A stretch of DNA of 64,000 nucleotides from Undibacterium pigrum (GTDB taxonomy: Bacteria; Pseudomonadota; Gammaproteobacteria; Burkholderiales; Burkholderiaceae_D), in contig NZ_QJKB01000003.1 of NCBI RefSeq assembly GCF_003201815.1, positions 186,001 through 250,000 of the forward strand, in the 5' to 3' direction. The translations under genes and the position numbers were made by a program. Each line of letters starts with the position of its first letter. The first letter of the stretch is position 1. This document shows positions 28,481 through 36,786 of the stretch, piece by piece. Below the pieces are notes generated by a model, which ran no database searches, was not told where the DNA came from, and saw only the letters and a program-made list of their open reading frames with translations.

Positions 28481-29101
28481 TCAATCCTGTTTAGCAACAA
28501 GCCTATTGAAAGACAATCGTGTTTGCCAAAAATTGGGCAAGTCAAATAACGAATTACTTTCCCATATCAACAATTGTTCATACTGACTAAAAGGTTTAAA
28601 TTTCTCATCTGCGCAATACTGAAACTCTTCTCCTGTATTTTCGGTCACAAGTAAATTGACAATAACTATTATTTTTTTATCTTTATGTGTGACCGAAAAA
28701 ACGACCCTATCTTGTCCAACATAATTATCTTCTGAAAGATAACCCCAAACTTGCCTGATAACCAGTATTGGGTATAAATTGCCATGCTTCGGTTTTTCTA
28801 ATATAGCGACTTCAATCAAGTCACCTTTTTTTGCTCCAAGTAATTTGATAACGTCTGAAGTTGAAGGCGAGAAAAAATTGGTGGCAGAAATACTTTCTAC
28901 TTCCTTTTCATTTTGTGGCTCTCCAATCGGGTGATTATACATATCACGACAAAATGTAAATATTGTAGTTTTTTTTCTCGTCGATTTAGTCACTTCAAAA
29001 ATATTACCTCTACCACCAACATTGTCGACAGAGTTATTTTGCTGCGCCAAAATCAGTGGTGCATCGTTAGCAAAAATAAGGGGTATATCTATACTAAACA
29101 C
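28481..29101 (-). CDS. Hypothetical protein, AT-rich gene
   Basis: A 206-residue protein with no recognisable family. The start is a GTG at 29101, supported by AAAGGAAAA seven bases upstream. It is soluble, rich in Asn, Lys and Phe, and lacks a signal peptide or membrane segment. A central part (SDVIKLLGAKKGDLIEVAI, then LYPILVIRQVWGYLSEDNYV, DRVVFSVTHKDKKIIVIVNL) looks like a small beta domain. Base composition is clearly lower in GC than the neighbours, suggesting recent transfer. It is divergent from the LuxR-type regulator and convergent with apaH. Confidence 0.55.
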   Translation of the reverse strand: MFSIDIPLIFANDAPLILAQQNNSVDNVGGRGNIFEVTKSTRKKTTIFTFCRDMYNHPIGEPQNEKEVESISATNFFSPSTSDVIKLLGAKKGDLIEVAILEKPKHGNLYPILVIRQVWGYLSEDNYVGQDRVVFSVTHKDKKIIVIVNLLVTENTGEEFQYCADEKFKPFSQYEQLLIWESNSLFDLPNFWQTRLSFNRLVAKQD

Positions 29102-29154
29102 AATTTTTTCCTTTATTAAAGTACTTGACTGTGGAGTCGGGTCTATAGACTACC

Positions 29155-29181
29155 ATTCCTGGTAAGCACTTTACCAGGAAT
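29155..29181 (+). promoter_or_regulatory. Hairpin covering the ribosome binding site of the LuxR-type regulator
   Basis: A perfect inverted repeat with 11-base arms (ATTCCTGGTAA/TTACCAGGAAT, loop GCACT). The 3' arm contains AGGA (29176-29179), 9 bases before the ATG at 29189. As RNA it would hide the ribosome binding site; as DNA it could be an operator. Which is true cannot be told from sequence. Confidence 0.55.
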
Positions 29182-29188
29182 GAATACC

Positions 29189-29815
29189 ATGCAAGTATCA
29201 GCACTTATCATAGAAGATCACCCTATCTACCGGGACGCGCTGTCAAATTTCATGCAGACGACTTTTAAAAAAGAGCAGATACTGGCGACAGCCTCAATAG
29301 AAGAAGTCAGCAATTGGACAGCCCGGATAGAACAATTGAAAATAATTTTAATTGATCTGAATTTGCCGGGATTGAAAGGGGTAGATGCCGTCAGATGCGT
29401 CCGGAAGTATTGGCCAGAAACGCCTGTGATCGTCATTTCAGCCTGCCAGGACAGGCAAGTGATCACCGCCGCCTTGCGTGCGGGTGTCAGGCTGGTTATT
29501 TCAAAAAGTGTTTCCGGCACGACCATCGCTGGTCTGATCGACAAAATTTTAAGTAATGCCCCATGCCCTGCAGAATGGATTACTTGTGATGCCAGACCTG
29601 AAGCAAGCTCACATGCGCTTATTTCTTTTACCACCAGGCAAAGCGAAATCATGAGATTTCTTGGTCAGGGATTATCCAATAAGGAAATGTGCCTGCGCAT
29701 GGGACTGGCCGAAACCACGGTGAAAATGCATATATCCCTGATCTTCCGGACTCTGAAAGTAAAAAACCGAATTCAGGCTCTGGTCACTGCGCGCCAGCTT
29801 GGGATTGCTGCCTGA
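29189..29815 (+). CDS. LuxR/FixJ-type response regulator
   Basis: A two-component transcription factor of 208 residues. The receiver domain (about 3-120) has LIIEDHPIYRDAL, the phosphorylated Asp in ILIDLNLPGLKGVDAV, and the Lys in LVISKSVSG. The C-terminal NarL-type helix-turn-helix (about 145-205) is FTTRQSEIMRFLGQGLSNKE and ETTVKMHISLIFRTLKVKNR. The start at 29189 fits the AGGA site; an ATG at 29180 lies inside the hairpin. No sensor kinase is adjacent, so its signal is unknown. It stands alone, divergent from an AT-rich orphan gene. Confidence 0.9.
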   Translation: MQVSALIIEDHPIYRDALSNFMQTTFKKEQILATASIEEVSNWTARIEQLKIILIDLNLPGLKGVDAVRCVRKYWPETPVIVISACQDRQVITAALRAGVRLVISKSVSGTTIAGLIDKILSNAPCPAEWITCDARPEASSHALISFTTRQSEIMRFLGQGLSNKEMCLRMGLAETTVKMHISLIFRTLKVKNRIQALVTARQLGIAA

Positions 29816-29903
29816 AAAACCAGGCGAGTCTTGCGCACTGACTTACAGACTTTGCCCAGCATGTCTAGAATGTGCCATATGCTGGATCAAAGAGTAACGC
29901 TAA

Positions 29904-30632
29904 CTAAATCCCCAACTCTTTCACGATAGACTCACGCGCCAGCTTCGCCACGTCTCTTCTATGCGCACCTTCGGTAGGAATGGCAGGCAGGCGTACCAGT
30001 TCTGCCGTCATGCGTGGTGCCAGCAAGATGATGCGCATGCTCTCTGCGAAAGTCATGTCACCGATAAAATCAGCCGCTGCATGGAACTGCCCCTGCGCAT
30101 CAAGGTAGCGCACAACAAAGGGTTGCACGGGTACATGTGCTTCTATTGCCGCTTCAAACAGGTTGGCGTGAAAAGCCAGCAGATTACCTTGTGCTGCTGT
30201 CGTACCCTCAGGGAAAAACGCAATGCGCTTGCCTGCTTCTATCTGATGTACCAGGCCTTCATAAATACGGCGCACATCGCGCTGCCTCCCACGCACCAGG
30301 AAAATCGTGCCCGCCTTTTCACATAACCAGCCCAGTAAAGGCCAGTTGCGGATATCTGACTTGGCAACAAAATGACAGGGGTGCAGGGTATTAATGACAA
30401 AAATATCCAGCCATGACACATGGTTGGAGACTATCATCGCCGACGCATTTACCGCCCCTCCGCTTTTATCCTTGAAAGTCACATCCACAGTACAGATGGC
30501 CAGCAACTTGACCGACCAGCGGCGAACCAGTTCGTCACGCCTGGCATCGGAAGAAAACGGAAAGATCACGGCGCAAGTCAGCAGACCTGCCGTGAGATGG
30601 AGAAATATCCGGAAAAAATGCCAAACGATCAT
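29904..30632 (-). CDS. Lysophospholipid acyltransferase family protein (PlsC-like)
   Basis: A 1-acyl-glycerol-3-phosphate acyltransferase-type enzyme of 242 residues. It has an N-terminal membrane helix (about 3-25) and the catalytic HX4D motif in IVSNHVSWLDIFVIN. IFLVRGRQRDVRRIYEGL and FFPEGTTAAQGNLLAFHANL are the substrate-binding motifs. It may acylate lysophosphatidate or another lysolipid; the window gives no further hint. The ATG at 30632 is used; a TTG two codons upstream is possible. It stands between unrelated genes. Confidence 0.88.
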   Translation of the reverse strand: MIVWHFFRIFLHLTAGLLTCAVIFPFSSDARRDELVRRWSVKLLAICTVDVTFKDKSGGAVNASAMIVSNHVSWLDIFVINTLHPCHFVAKSDIRNWPLLGWLCEKAGTIFLVRGRQRDVRRIYEGLVHQIEAGKRIAFFPEGTTAAQGNLLAFHANLFEAAIEAHVPVQPFVVRYLDAQGQFHAAADFIGDMTFAESMRIILLAPRMTAELVRLPAIPTEGAHRRDVAKLARESIVKELGI

Positions 30633-30692
30633 GCCCAAACACCCATACCCACAAAGGCTAAGATAAAAATTTCAAATCGCAATAAAACAAAC

Positions 30693-30716
30693 GGGAGTAC
30701 GGTGACCCATACTCCC
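30693..30716 (-). terminator. Possible terminator after pyrC'
   Basis: Arms GGGAGTA/TACTCCC with a ten-base loop, followed on the minus strand by a T-rich GTTTGTTTTATT. It lies about 70 bases past the pyrC' stop. The U tract is imperfect. Confidence 0.45.
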
Positions 30717-30784
30717 AGCAAACCATTTTATTACCCAATAATGCTTTAAATCATTTTCAAGAATTCAGTCAGGTCAGACTGGAT

Positions 30785-32071
30785 TCAATGCAAGGTATCA
30801 AACGCAATATGCCCCGACACTATCGTCGCCCTGACCACGCCCGGCAATTCATAACCCAGGAAAGGTGTGTGTTTGCCCTGGCTGGCGAGGGCTTTGGCTT
30901 CTACCTTCCAGCGTGTGGCAGGATCAAAGATGCAGATATCGGCTGCCTGGCCAACCGCGATTTGCCCGGCTGGCAGGCCTGCCACTTTGGCGGCATGCTG
31001 GCTGATCCTGGACAGGGCCAAACTCAGGCTGACATCACCACGGCTGTCTTCTGCCCATTTCAGTGCCAGTGACAATAGCAATTCCAGGCCGGTGGCGCCA
31101 GGTGATGCCTCAGCAAAGGGCAGCAATTTTTCGTCGTCATCGACCGGGGTATGGTCTGAGCATATCGCATCGATGGTGCCGTCTTTCAGTGCCGCAGAGA
31201 TGGCATCACGGTCACGCTGGCTGCGCAGAGGTGGAGTCAGGCGGGCATTGGAATCGAAGTAACCAATGTCGGCATCAGTCAGATGCACATGATGAGCACC
31301 GACGTCGCAGGTCAGCGGCAAGCCTTCTTTCTTGGCTTTGCGTATCAAATCCAGTCCAGCGGCAGAAGAGATGCGGCACAGATGTACTTTGGCACCGGTG
31401 GCGCGCATGAGTTCAAACAGGGTATGCAGGGCTATTGTCTCAGCCATGACAGGAACGCCAGACAAGCCCAGGCGCGAAGCCAATGGGCCACTATGGGCAA
31501 CACCACCCTTGCCTATGTAGGCATCTTGAGGACGCAGCCAGACGGTGAAACCAAAGGTGGCTGCGTAATCCAGCGCCCTTTGCAGGGTGTTGGTATTGGC
31601 GATGGTCTCTTCAGCCTGAGAGAAACCTATGCAGCCAGCCTCTGTCAGCTCGGCCATCTCAGTCAGGGACTCGCCCTTCAGACCGACTGTCAATGCACCC
31701 AGCGGATAAACGTGGGCCTTGTTTTGCATGCGAGCTCTTTGCTTGAGCATTTCTACCAGGCCTGATTCATCCAGCACAGGGTCAGTATCTGGCGGGCACA
31801 CCAGGCTGGTAACGCCGCCGCGCATGGCGGCCTGCAATTCAGATTCCAGCGTGGCCTTGTATTCAAAGCCAGGCTCACGCAGGCGGGCGCTGAGGTCCAC
31901 CAGGCCAGCGGTGACGATCAGGCCTGTGGCATCAACAGTTTTATTGGCGACAAAGTCGGCTGGTGCCTGGCCCAGGGCGACGATCTTGCCGGCAGCGATA
32001 AACACGTCCTGCACTGCGTCGGTAGCACTTGCCGGATCGATCACGCGGCCATTTTTAATATGTATCTTCAT
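30785..32071 (-). CDS. pyrC': Dihydroorotase-like protein lacking the metal-binding HxH (PyrC')
   Basis: A 428-residue amidohydrolase homologue, directly behind pyrB (7-base gap). The ATG at 32071 has an excellent GGAGAAT site. The usual type I dihydroorotase motif DLHVHLREPG reads DLSARLREPG here: both zinc-binding His are replaced (S61, R63). Later conserved parts remain (CDVGAHHVHLT; AICSDHTPVDDD; ASPGATGLELL). This matches the catalytically dead dihydroorotase that forms a dodecamer with aspartate transcarbamoylase in Pseudomonas and relatives. The likely role is structural support of PyrB, with a true dihydroorotase elsewhere in the genome; this is inference from the family and the missing residues. 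Confidence 0.9.
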   Translation of the reverse strand: MKIHIKNGRVIDPASATDAVQDVFIAAGKIVALGQAPADFVANKTVDATGLIVTAGLVDLSARLREPGFEYKATLESELQAAMRGGVTSLVCPPDTDPVLDESGLVEMLKQRARMQNKAHVYPLGALTVGLKGESLTEMAELTEAGCIGFSQAEETIANTNTLQRALDYAATFGFTVWLRPQDAYIGKGGVAHSGPLASRLGLSGVPVMAETIALHTLFELMRATGAKVHLCRISSAAGLDLIRKAKKEGLPLTCDVGAHHVHLTDADIGYFDSNARLTPPLRSQRDRDAISAALKDGTIDAICSDHTPVDDDEKLLPFAEASPGATGLELLLSLALKWAEDSRGDVSLSLALSRISQHAAKVAGLPAGQIAVGQAADICIFDPATRWKVEAKALASQGKHTPFLGYELPGVVRATIVSGHIAFDTLH

Positions 32072-32078
32072 ATTCTCC

Positions 32079-33050
32079 TCATACCCCGCCGCTGTTGCCT
32101 GCAACGATGCTCATGACAGCCATGCGCACGGCGATACCGAAAGTCACTTGCGGCAGTATCACTGCCTGCGGACCATCGGCCACGGCAGAATCAATTTCCA
32201 CACCACGGTTCATGGGGCCGGGGTGCATGACGATGGCGTCTGGTTTTGCCAGCGCCAGACGTTCTGGTGTCAGACCATAGCTCTTGAAATATTCTTGTGC
32301 AGAAGGTAGCAAGGCACCGCTCATGCGTTCATTTTGCAAGCGCAGCATGATGATGACGTCGACACCCTTGAGGCCTTCATTCATATTATTGAATACCCTT
32401 ACACCCATTTGCTCCAGGCCTCCTGGCAGCAGAGTACGTGGGCCTATCACGCGTACTTCCGGCACACCCAGCATGGTCAATGCATGGATATCGGAACGGG
32501 CGACGCGACTGTGCAAAACGTCACCGACAATGGCGACTGTCAGGTTGGTGAAGTCTTTTTTGTAGTGGCGTATGGTGTACATGTCCAGCAAACCCTGGGT
32601 GGGGTGAGCATGGCGGCCATCACCGGCATTTACCACGTGTACATGGTGCTGTTTGGTGTCGTTCAGATGCTTGGCAATCAGGAAAGGTGCACCTGAAGTG
32701 GCATGACGCACGACAAACATGTCGGCATGCATGGCTGCCAGATTATCGATGGTGTCGAGCAGGGATTCACCCTTGCTGGTACTGGACGCGGCGATATTGA
32801 GATTGATGACATCTGCCGACAAACGCTTGGAGGCGATCTCGAACGTCGTGCGCGTGCGGGTAGAGTTTTCAAAGAACAGATTGAAGACGCTTTTGCCACG
32901 CATCAGTGGCACTTTTTTGACTTCCCTGTCGCTGACGCTGACGAAGGAAGATGCGGTATCGAGAATATGGTTGACGATGGCTTTCGGCAAGCCGTCTATC
33001 GTCAGCAAATGCTGGAGTTCGCCGTGTTTATTGAGCTGGGGATTATGCAT
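32079..33050 (-). CDS. pyrB: Aspartate carbamoyltransferase catalytic subunit
   Basis: Condenses aspartate and carbamoyl phosphate, the first committed step of pyrimidine synthesis. It is 323 residues from the ATG at 33050, the start giving [20 protein letters not shown]; further upstream starts would run deep into pyrR. The carbamoyl-phosphate site is [34 protein letters not shown] and the aspartate loop region [11 protein letters not shown] are also clear, and [14 protein letters not shown] is near the end. It overlaps pyrR by 8 bases and is followed by pyrC'. No pyrI regulatory subunit is present, as expected for this class. Confidence 0.97.
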   Translation of the reverse strand: MHNPQLNKHGELQHLLTIDGLPKAIVNHILDTASSFVSVSDREVKKVPLMRGKSVFNLFFENSTRTRTTFEIASKRLSADVINLNIAASSTSKGESLLDTIDNLAAMHADMFVVRHATSGAPFLIAKHLNDTKQHHVHVVNAGDGRHAHPTQGLLDMYTIRHYKKDFTNLTVAIVGDVLHSRVARSDIHALTMLGVPEVRVIGPRTLLPGGLEQMGVRVFNNMNEGLKGVDVIIMLRLQNERMSGALLPSAQEYFKSYGLTPERLALAKPDAIVMHPGPMNRGVEIDSAVADGPQAVILPQVTFGIAVRMAVMSIVAGNSGGV

Positions 33051-33564
33051 GGTCGACAGAGATGCTGAAAGTGCCGTCATCTGCACGTTGCAGATTGACA
33101 GAGACGGCGGGTTCAAATGAGGCGGTATGGGCTACAAAATCAGCAGCCACCGGCAATTCGCGGCCACCACGGTCTACCAGGGTAGCCAGCATGATGCGGG
33201 CCGGACGGCCATAATCAAATAATTCATTGATGGCGGCGCGAGTGGTGCGGCCTGTATATAACACATCATCTACCAGGATGATTTGTGCACCATCGACATC
33301 GAAAGGAATTTGCGTAGGTTTGACTTCGGCATGCAGGCCCTTGGCGGCATAGTCGTCCCGGTAAAAGGACACATCGATGCGGCCGGCTTTACTTGGCAAG
33401 CCCAGGTCTTGCACCAGGCGCTCAGCTATCCAGGCACCGCCTGAGTAAATGCCAACGATGGCCAGTTTGTCTTGTGCCAGCGCATGTGGCCTGATTTGCT
33501 CCAGTAGCTGCTGATACAATGCTTCTGCATCAAGCTGGGCAGCATTAGTGGTTGTGGTAGTCAT
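33043..33564 (-). CDS. pyrR: PyrR family protein (uracil phosphoribosyltransferase / pyr regulator)
   Basis: A 173-residue type I phosphoribosyltransferase of the PyrR family. The PRPP-binding loop is [21 protein letters not shown]. The N-terminal [19 protein letters not shown] and [10 protein letters not shown] also fit. In Bacillus PyrR attenuates pyr transcription by binding mRNA; in Gram-negatives the role is less certain, and it may serve as uracil phosphoribosyltransferase. No obvious PyrR-binding leader was noticed. It overlaps ruvX by 4 bases and pyrB by 8, so translation is tightly coupled. Confidence 0.92.
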   Translation of the reverse strand: MTTTTTNAAQLDAEALYQQLLEQIRPHALAQDKLAIVGIYSGGAWIAERLVQDLGLPSKAGRIDVSFYRDDYAAKGLHAEVKPTQIPFDVDGAQIILVDDVLYTGRTTRAAINELFDYGRPARIMLATLVDRGGRELPVAADFVAHTASFEPAVSVNLQRADDGTFSISVDHA

Positions 33565-33956
33565 GGCGTTTCATCAAAATATTGTTGCAGAATGAGGGCA
33601 GCCGCATCGTCATCGATGAACTCGCCACGCGAGCTTGAGAGTACGGCAGAAGAATAGCGTTCATCAACCAGCACGGCAGGCAGATTGAAACGACCATTGA
33701 GCTGGTTGGCAAAGCGCTTGCAGCGCTGTGTCATTTCATTGTCGGCACCATCGGGGTGCATGGGCAAACCCACCACGCAGAGCACAGGCTGCCATTTTTC
33801 TATGAGCTTGGTGATGTCGGCAAATTTGCCGTCATTGGTAGGAGCGTGGATGATGCTGAGTGCTTCAGCCTGGCGTAAAAAAGTATTGCCAACGGCAACG
33901 CCTATGCGCTTTAAACCAAAATCAAAGGCGAGTACCGTACCTTCGCTTGCAGCCAT
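33561..33956 (-). CDS. ruvX: Putative pre-16S rRNA nuclease / Holliday junction resolvase YqgF
   Basis: An RNase H-fold protein of 131 residues of the YqgF/RuvX family, needed for 16S rRNA 5'-end maturation in Escherichia coli and also described as a Holliday junction resolvase. Acidic active-site residues are seen in LAFDFGLKRIGVAVG (first Asp), the Glu of VDERYSS and the Asp pair in EFIDDDAAALILQQY. LCVVGLPMHPDGADNEMTQR is the family signature. It shares one base with the stop codon of yqgE (TGATG) and overlaps pyrR by 4 bases. Confidence 0.94.
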   Translation of the reverse strand: MAASEGTVLAFDFGLKRIGVAVGNTFLRQAEALSIIHAPTNDGKFADITKLIEKWQPVLCVVGLPMHPDGADNEMTQRCKRFANQLNGRFNLPAVLVDERYSSAVLSSSRGEFIDDDAAALILQQYFDETP

Positions 33957-34636
33957 CAGGCATGCCCCGCTTCGGCTGCCAGCATCAATGGGTCTATACC
34001 CAGCAATTTGATGGCGGCGGCAAAACGTTCTTCCAGCGGCAAATCGAACAGGATGCGTGCATCAGCAGCGACTGTCAGCCAGCCATTGGCCAGTATCTCC
34101 TGTTCCAGTTGACCTGCACCCCAGCCTGCATAACCGACACTGATCAGGACTTGTTCGGGCCCGTCACCGGCTGCCACGGCTTCCAGCACATCGCGTGAAG
34201 TGGTGAAGGCGATTTCATCAGTCACTTTTAATGAAGATGAATACGCGCCGACAGGTGTATGCAAGACAAAGCCACGGTCATCCTGCACCGGACCGCCAAA
34301 GATGACGGGGCGTTTGCCTATGGGATGAGAGTCAGGAATGATTTCCAGCTTCAGGTCTATGCGGTCAAACAGGCCAGCCACTGTCAGCTCTATGGGGCGA
34401 TTGATGACCATGCCCATGGCGCCGCGCGGGCTGTGTTCGCATAGATAAATCACCGTGCCGCCAAAGACGGGGTCCATCATGGATGGCATTGCAATCAGGA
34501 AATGATTGGTTAAATTCAATTCCAAATTGTTATCGTCTTCGCTTTTCACCTGAAATTTATGTCTGGAAGTCATGGGGGCCGACTGTGTTGCATCGTCGTG
34601 CAGATTGGTATGTAGTGATTTTGTTTGCTTCGCCAT
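33956..34636 (-). CDS. yqgE: YqgE/AlgH family protein
   Basis: A conserved protein of 226 residues from the ATG at 34636 (GTG two codons upstream, or an ATG 21 codons downstream, are alternatives). The first 35 residues are a polar, poorly conserved extension. The family core is LTNHFLIAMPSMMDPVFGGTVIYLCEHSPRGAMGMVINRP, then PVIFGGPVQDDRGFVLH and VSVGYAGWGAGQLEQEI-like YAGWGAGQLEQEILANGW. The molecular role is unknown; it was first named as an alginate regulator in Pseudomonas. yqgE-ruvX-pyrR-pyrB is a standard operon. No clear ribosome binding site fixes the start. Confidence 0.9.
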   Translation of the reverse strand: MAKQTKSLHTNLHDDATQSAPMTSRHKFQVKSEDDNNLELNLTNHFLIAMPSMMDPVFGGTVIYLCEHSPRGAMGMVINRPIELTVAGLFDRIDLKLEIIPDSHPIGKRPVIFGGPVQDDRGFVLHTPVGAYSSSLKVTDEIAFTTSRDVLEAVAAGDGPEQVLISVGYAGWGAGQLEQEILANGWLTVAADARILFDLPLEERFAAAIKLLGIDPLMLAAEAGHA

Positions 34637-34719
34637 GGTCACATTTTAGCATTTTTAGCGTGTATTTTCGATGTGTGCTAAGGTGCCACAAGCGTTTTGA
34701 CCACACTATCAGACAGATC

Positions 34720-36219
34720 ATGCAAGAAAATAAAGCCCATAAAGCCCATTACCCTCGTTCGCTGGTCTGGTTCCGCCGCGACCTGCGTAATTTTGACCAC
34801 GCCGCCCTGTATCATGCACTGCGGCAAAGTGATGAAGTCTGCTGTGCTTTTATATTCGATAAAACAATATTAGACAATTTGCCAGAAAATGACAGGCGCG
34901 TTGCCTTTATTCACGAAAGTATTATTGAACTGGATCAAGAGTTACAGCAAATGGGCGGTAGCTTGCTGGTGCGTTATGACCATGCAGAAACAGCCATACC
35001 GCAACTGGTGGCCGAGCTTGGTGTGGATGCTGTGTTCACCAATCATGATTACGAACCACAGGCGGCGACCCGTGACGAATCCGTCAGGCAAGAATTATCA
35101 AAACGAAATTGTGCATTTCTGAGTTTTAAAGACCAGGTCATTTTTGAAAAGGCTGAAGTATTGTCGCTGGCGAACGCTCCCTTCTCTGTTTTCACGCCCT
35201 ACAAAAATGCCTGGCTGAAAAAATTCCATGCAGAAGGAAGCGACTTTTATTCGCGCTCTTACCCTATAGAAAAATATGCGCACAAACTAAGCAGTATCTC
35301 AGCGCAAACCATACCGACGCTGGTCGAAATGGGTTTTGCGCAGGCCGCTGAACGCCGCATGCCTGTCGCTGCTGGCATGTCGGGCGCACAGGCTTTGCTG
35401 GAAGACTTTGTTGGCCGCATGAAGTTGTACGACCAGTCGCGTGATTTCCCGGCAATCAAGGGGCCATCTTATCTGTCAGTCCATTTGCGCTTTGGTACGA
35501 TATCGATACGTCAACTGGTACAGGAAGCTGTGCGGCAAATGCGTATCTCTGCGAATCGCGGTGCAGAAATCTGGTTATCCGAACTGGTCTGGCGCGACTT
35601 TTATTTCATGATCCTGCATCACCACCCGCATGTGGCAAGCCGCTCCTTCAAGCCAGATTACGATGCCATACAGTGGGAAACAGGCCCGCAAGCTGACGCC
35701 CATTTCGCCGCCTGGTGCGAAGGCCGCACCGGCTACCCCCTGGTCGATGCCGCCATGCTGCAACTGAACCAGACCGGCTACATGCACAACCGCCTGCGCA
35801 TGGTCACCGCCTGCTTCCTCATCAAAGACCTGGGCATAGACTGGCGTCGCGGCGAAGGCTATTTCGCAGAACACCTGAACGACTTCGACCTCTCCGCCAA
35901 CAACGGCGGCTGGCAATGGGCATCGTCCTCCGGCTGCGACGCCCAGCCTTACTTCCGCATCTTCAACCCCATCACCCAGTCAGAAAAATTCGACGCCGAA
36001 GGCAAGTTCATCAAACGCTACCTGCCGCAACTGGCGAAACTGGACAAGCGCAGTATTCATGCGCCGTGGAAGGCTGCACCGTTGTTACTGGAACAGGCTG
36101 GGGTCAAGATAGGTAAAGATTATCCATTTCCGCTCGTCGAACATGATGTGGCGCGCAAGCAGACTTTGACGCGGTATGCCGTGGTGAAGAAGGTGGCTGC
36201 GCATGATGAGGATGAGTGA
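34720..36219 (+). CDS. phrB: Deoxyribodipyrimidine photo-lyase
   Basis: Light-driven repair of cyclobutane pyrimidine dimers. It is 499 residues from the ATG at 34720; an open frame continues upstream but has no family match. The N-terminal antenna domain starts SLVWFRRDLRNFDHAAL. The FAD-binding domain has GRTGYPLVDAAMLQLNQTGY, MHNRLRMVTACFLIKDLGIDWR and NNGGWQWASSSGCDAQPYFRIFNP, the last being the class I CPD photolyase signature. The Trp chain for FAD reduction appears intact. It is divergent from yqgE. The final third is rich in synonymous C-ending codons. Confidence 0.95.
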   Translation: MQENKAHKAHYPRSLVWFRRDLRNFDHAALYHALRQSDEVCCAFIFDKTILDNLPENDRRVAFIHESIIELDQELQQMGGSLLVRYDHAETAIPQLVAELGVDAVFTNHDYEPQAATRDESVRQELSKRNCAFLSFKDQVIFEKAEVLSLANAPFSVFTPYKNAWLKKFHAEGSDFYSRSYPIEKYAHKLSSISAQTIPTLVEMGFAQAAERRMPVAAGMSGAQALLEDFVGRMKLYDQSRDFPAIKGPSYLSVHLRFGTISIRQLVQEAVRQMRISANRGAEIWLSELVWRDFYFMILHHHPHVASRSFKPDYDAIQWETGPQADAHFAAWCEGRTGYPLVDAAMLQLNQTGYMHNRLRMVTACFLIKDLGIDWRRGEGYFAEHLNDFDLSANNGGWQWASSSGCDAQPYFRIFNPITQSEKFDAEGKFIKRYLPQLAKLDKRSIHAPWKAAPLLLEQAGVKIGKDYPFPLVEHDVARKQTLTRYAVVKKVAAHDEDE

Positions 36220-36265
36220 CGCTGGAAGGTTTGATGAACCGGTGCTGATAGCAATGTGTTGATGC

Positions 36266-36301
36266 GGTTTTGACCTTGGTTTTGACCTTGGTTTTGACGT
36301 T
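36266..36301. repeat. 12-base tandem repeat, three copies
   Basis: Three head-to-tail copies of GGTTTTGACCTT, the third with C to G at position 10 (GGTTTTGACGTT). Further degenerate units of the same TTGA-rich kind run on to about 36333. Confidence 0.75.
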
Positions 36302-36352
36302 GCTGTTGATTTTGAAGTTGCTTTTGACTTTTGCACTTCCCATGTGTAGACG

Positions 36353-36446
36353 CCATTTGTGCGGTACAGAAAATGGAAAGAGAAGAGCCGCTGTTTGAGC
36401 CGCAGGCGAGTTTCGGATCTTCCCATTTTTTGTACTGCACAAATGG
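36353..36446. repeat. Inverted repeat with 24-base arms
   Basis: Left arm 36353-36376 starts CCATTTGTGCGGTACA, and the right arm 36423-36446 ends TGTACTGCACAAATGG. They pair over 24 bases with a few mismatches and enclose 46 bases. They could be the remains of a small mobile element or a REP-like pair. Confidence 0.6.
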
Positions 36447-36459
36447 TAACCCCGAAGGG

Positions 36460-36523
36460 GCGGCTACGCCTGGGTCGCCTTTTTGGCTTACCTTTTTGGC
36501 GAAGCAAAAAGGTAAGTAGCCGC
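36460..36523. repeat. Long stem-loop repeat
   Basis: Outer arms GCGGCTAC/GTAGCCGC and inner arms CTTACCTTTTT/AAAAAGGTAAG form a two-stage hairpin with loop GGCGAAGC. The same kind of GGCGAAGCAAAA...GTAAGTAGCCGCC block is, from memory, common between genes in Burkholderiales and Xanthomonadales; copy number in this genome is unknown. Confidence 0.65.
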
Positions 36524-36733
36524 CGGTCTACCACCGGCCTGCAATCGTAATCAACGAGTACAGGTATTCAAAATGTACACCAGTAAATCAATGTCCGACA
36601 TGCTGCAAACGCCACTGGAGCGCCAGCCCGGTGGATTCCAGCTAAAAGCACGCTGGAATGACGACTTTTAGTTCACGGCAATTCTGCATGCATGGCATTC
36701 ATTTGGGATCAATCAAAGGCTAATCGTTAAAAC

Positions 36734-36763
36734 AAAAAAGCAGAGATCACTCTCTGCTTTTTT
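36734..36763 (-). terminator. Rho-independent terminator of the pilG-chpA operon
   Basis: A perfect 13-bp stem (AAAAAAGCAGAGA/TCTCTGCTTTTTT, TCAC loop) ends in a T run on both strands, 24 bases past the chpA stop. Confidence 0.85.
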
Positions 36764-36786
36764 GACTACCTAAATCTACAGCTTAC

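Larger units (their letters stand above)
36220..36786. other. Repeat-rich intergenic gap
   Basis: About 570 bases without a credible gene. It contains, in order, a 12-base tandem repeat, a separated inverted repeat, a long hairpin and the chpA terminator, each listed separately. Short open frames on both strands here give only low-complexity translations. Confidence 0.6.

Noticed and set aside
36085-36550. Short Lys/Ser/Thr-rich open frames after the photolyase gene
   Set aside because: They translate the 12-base tandem repeat and hairpin arms in several frames at once; no frame has a ribosome binding site.
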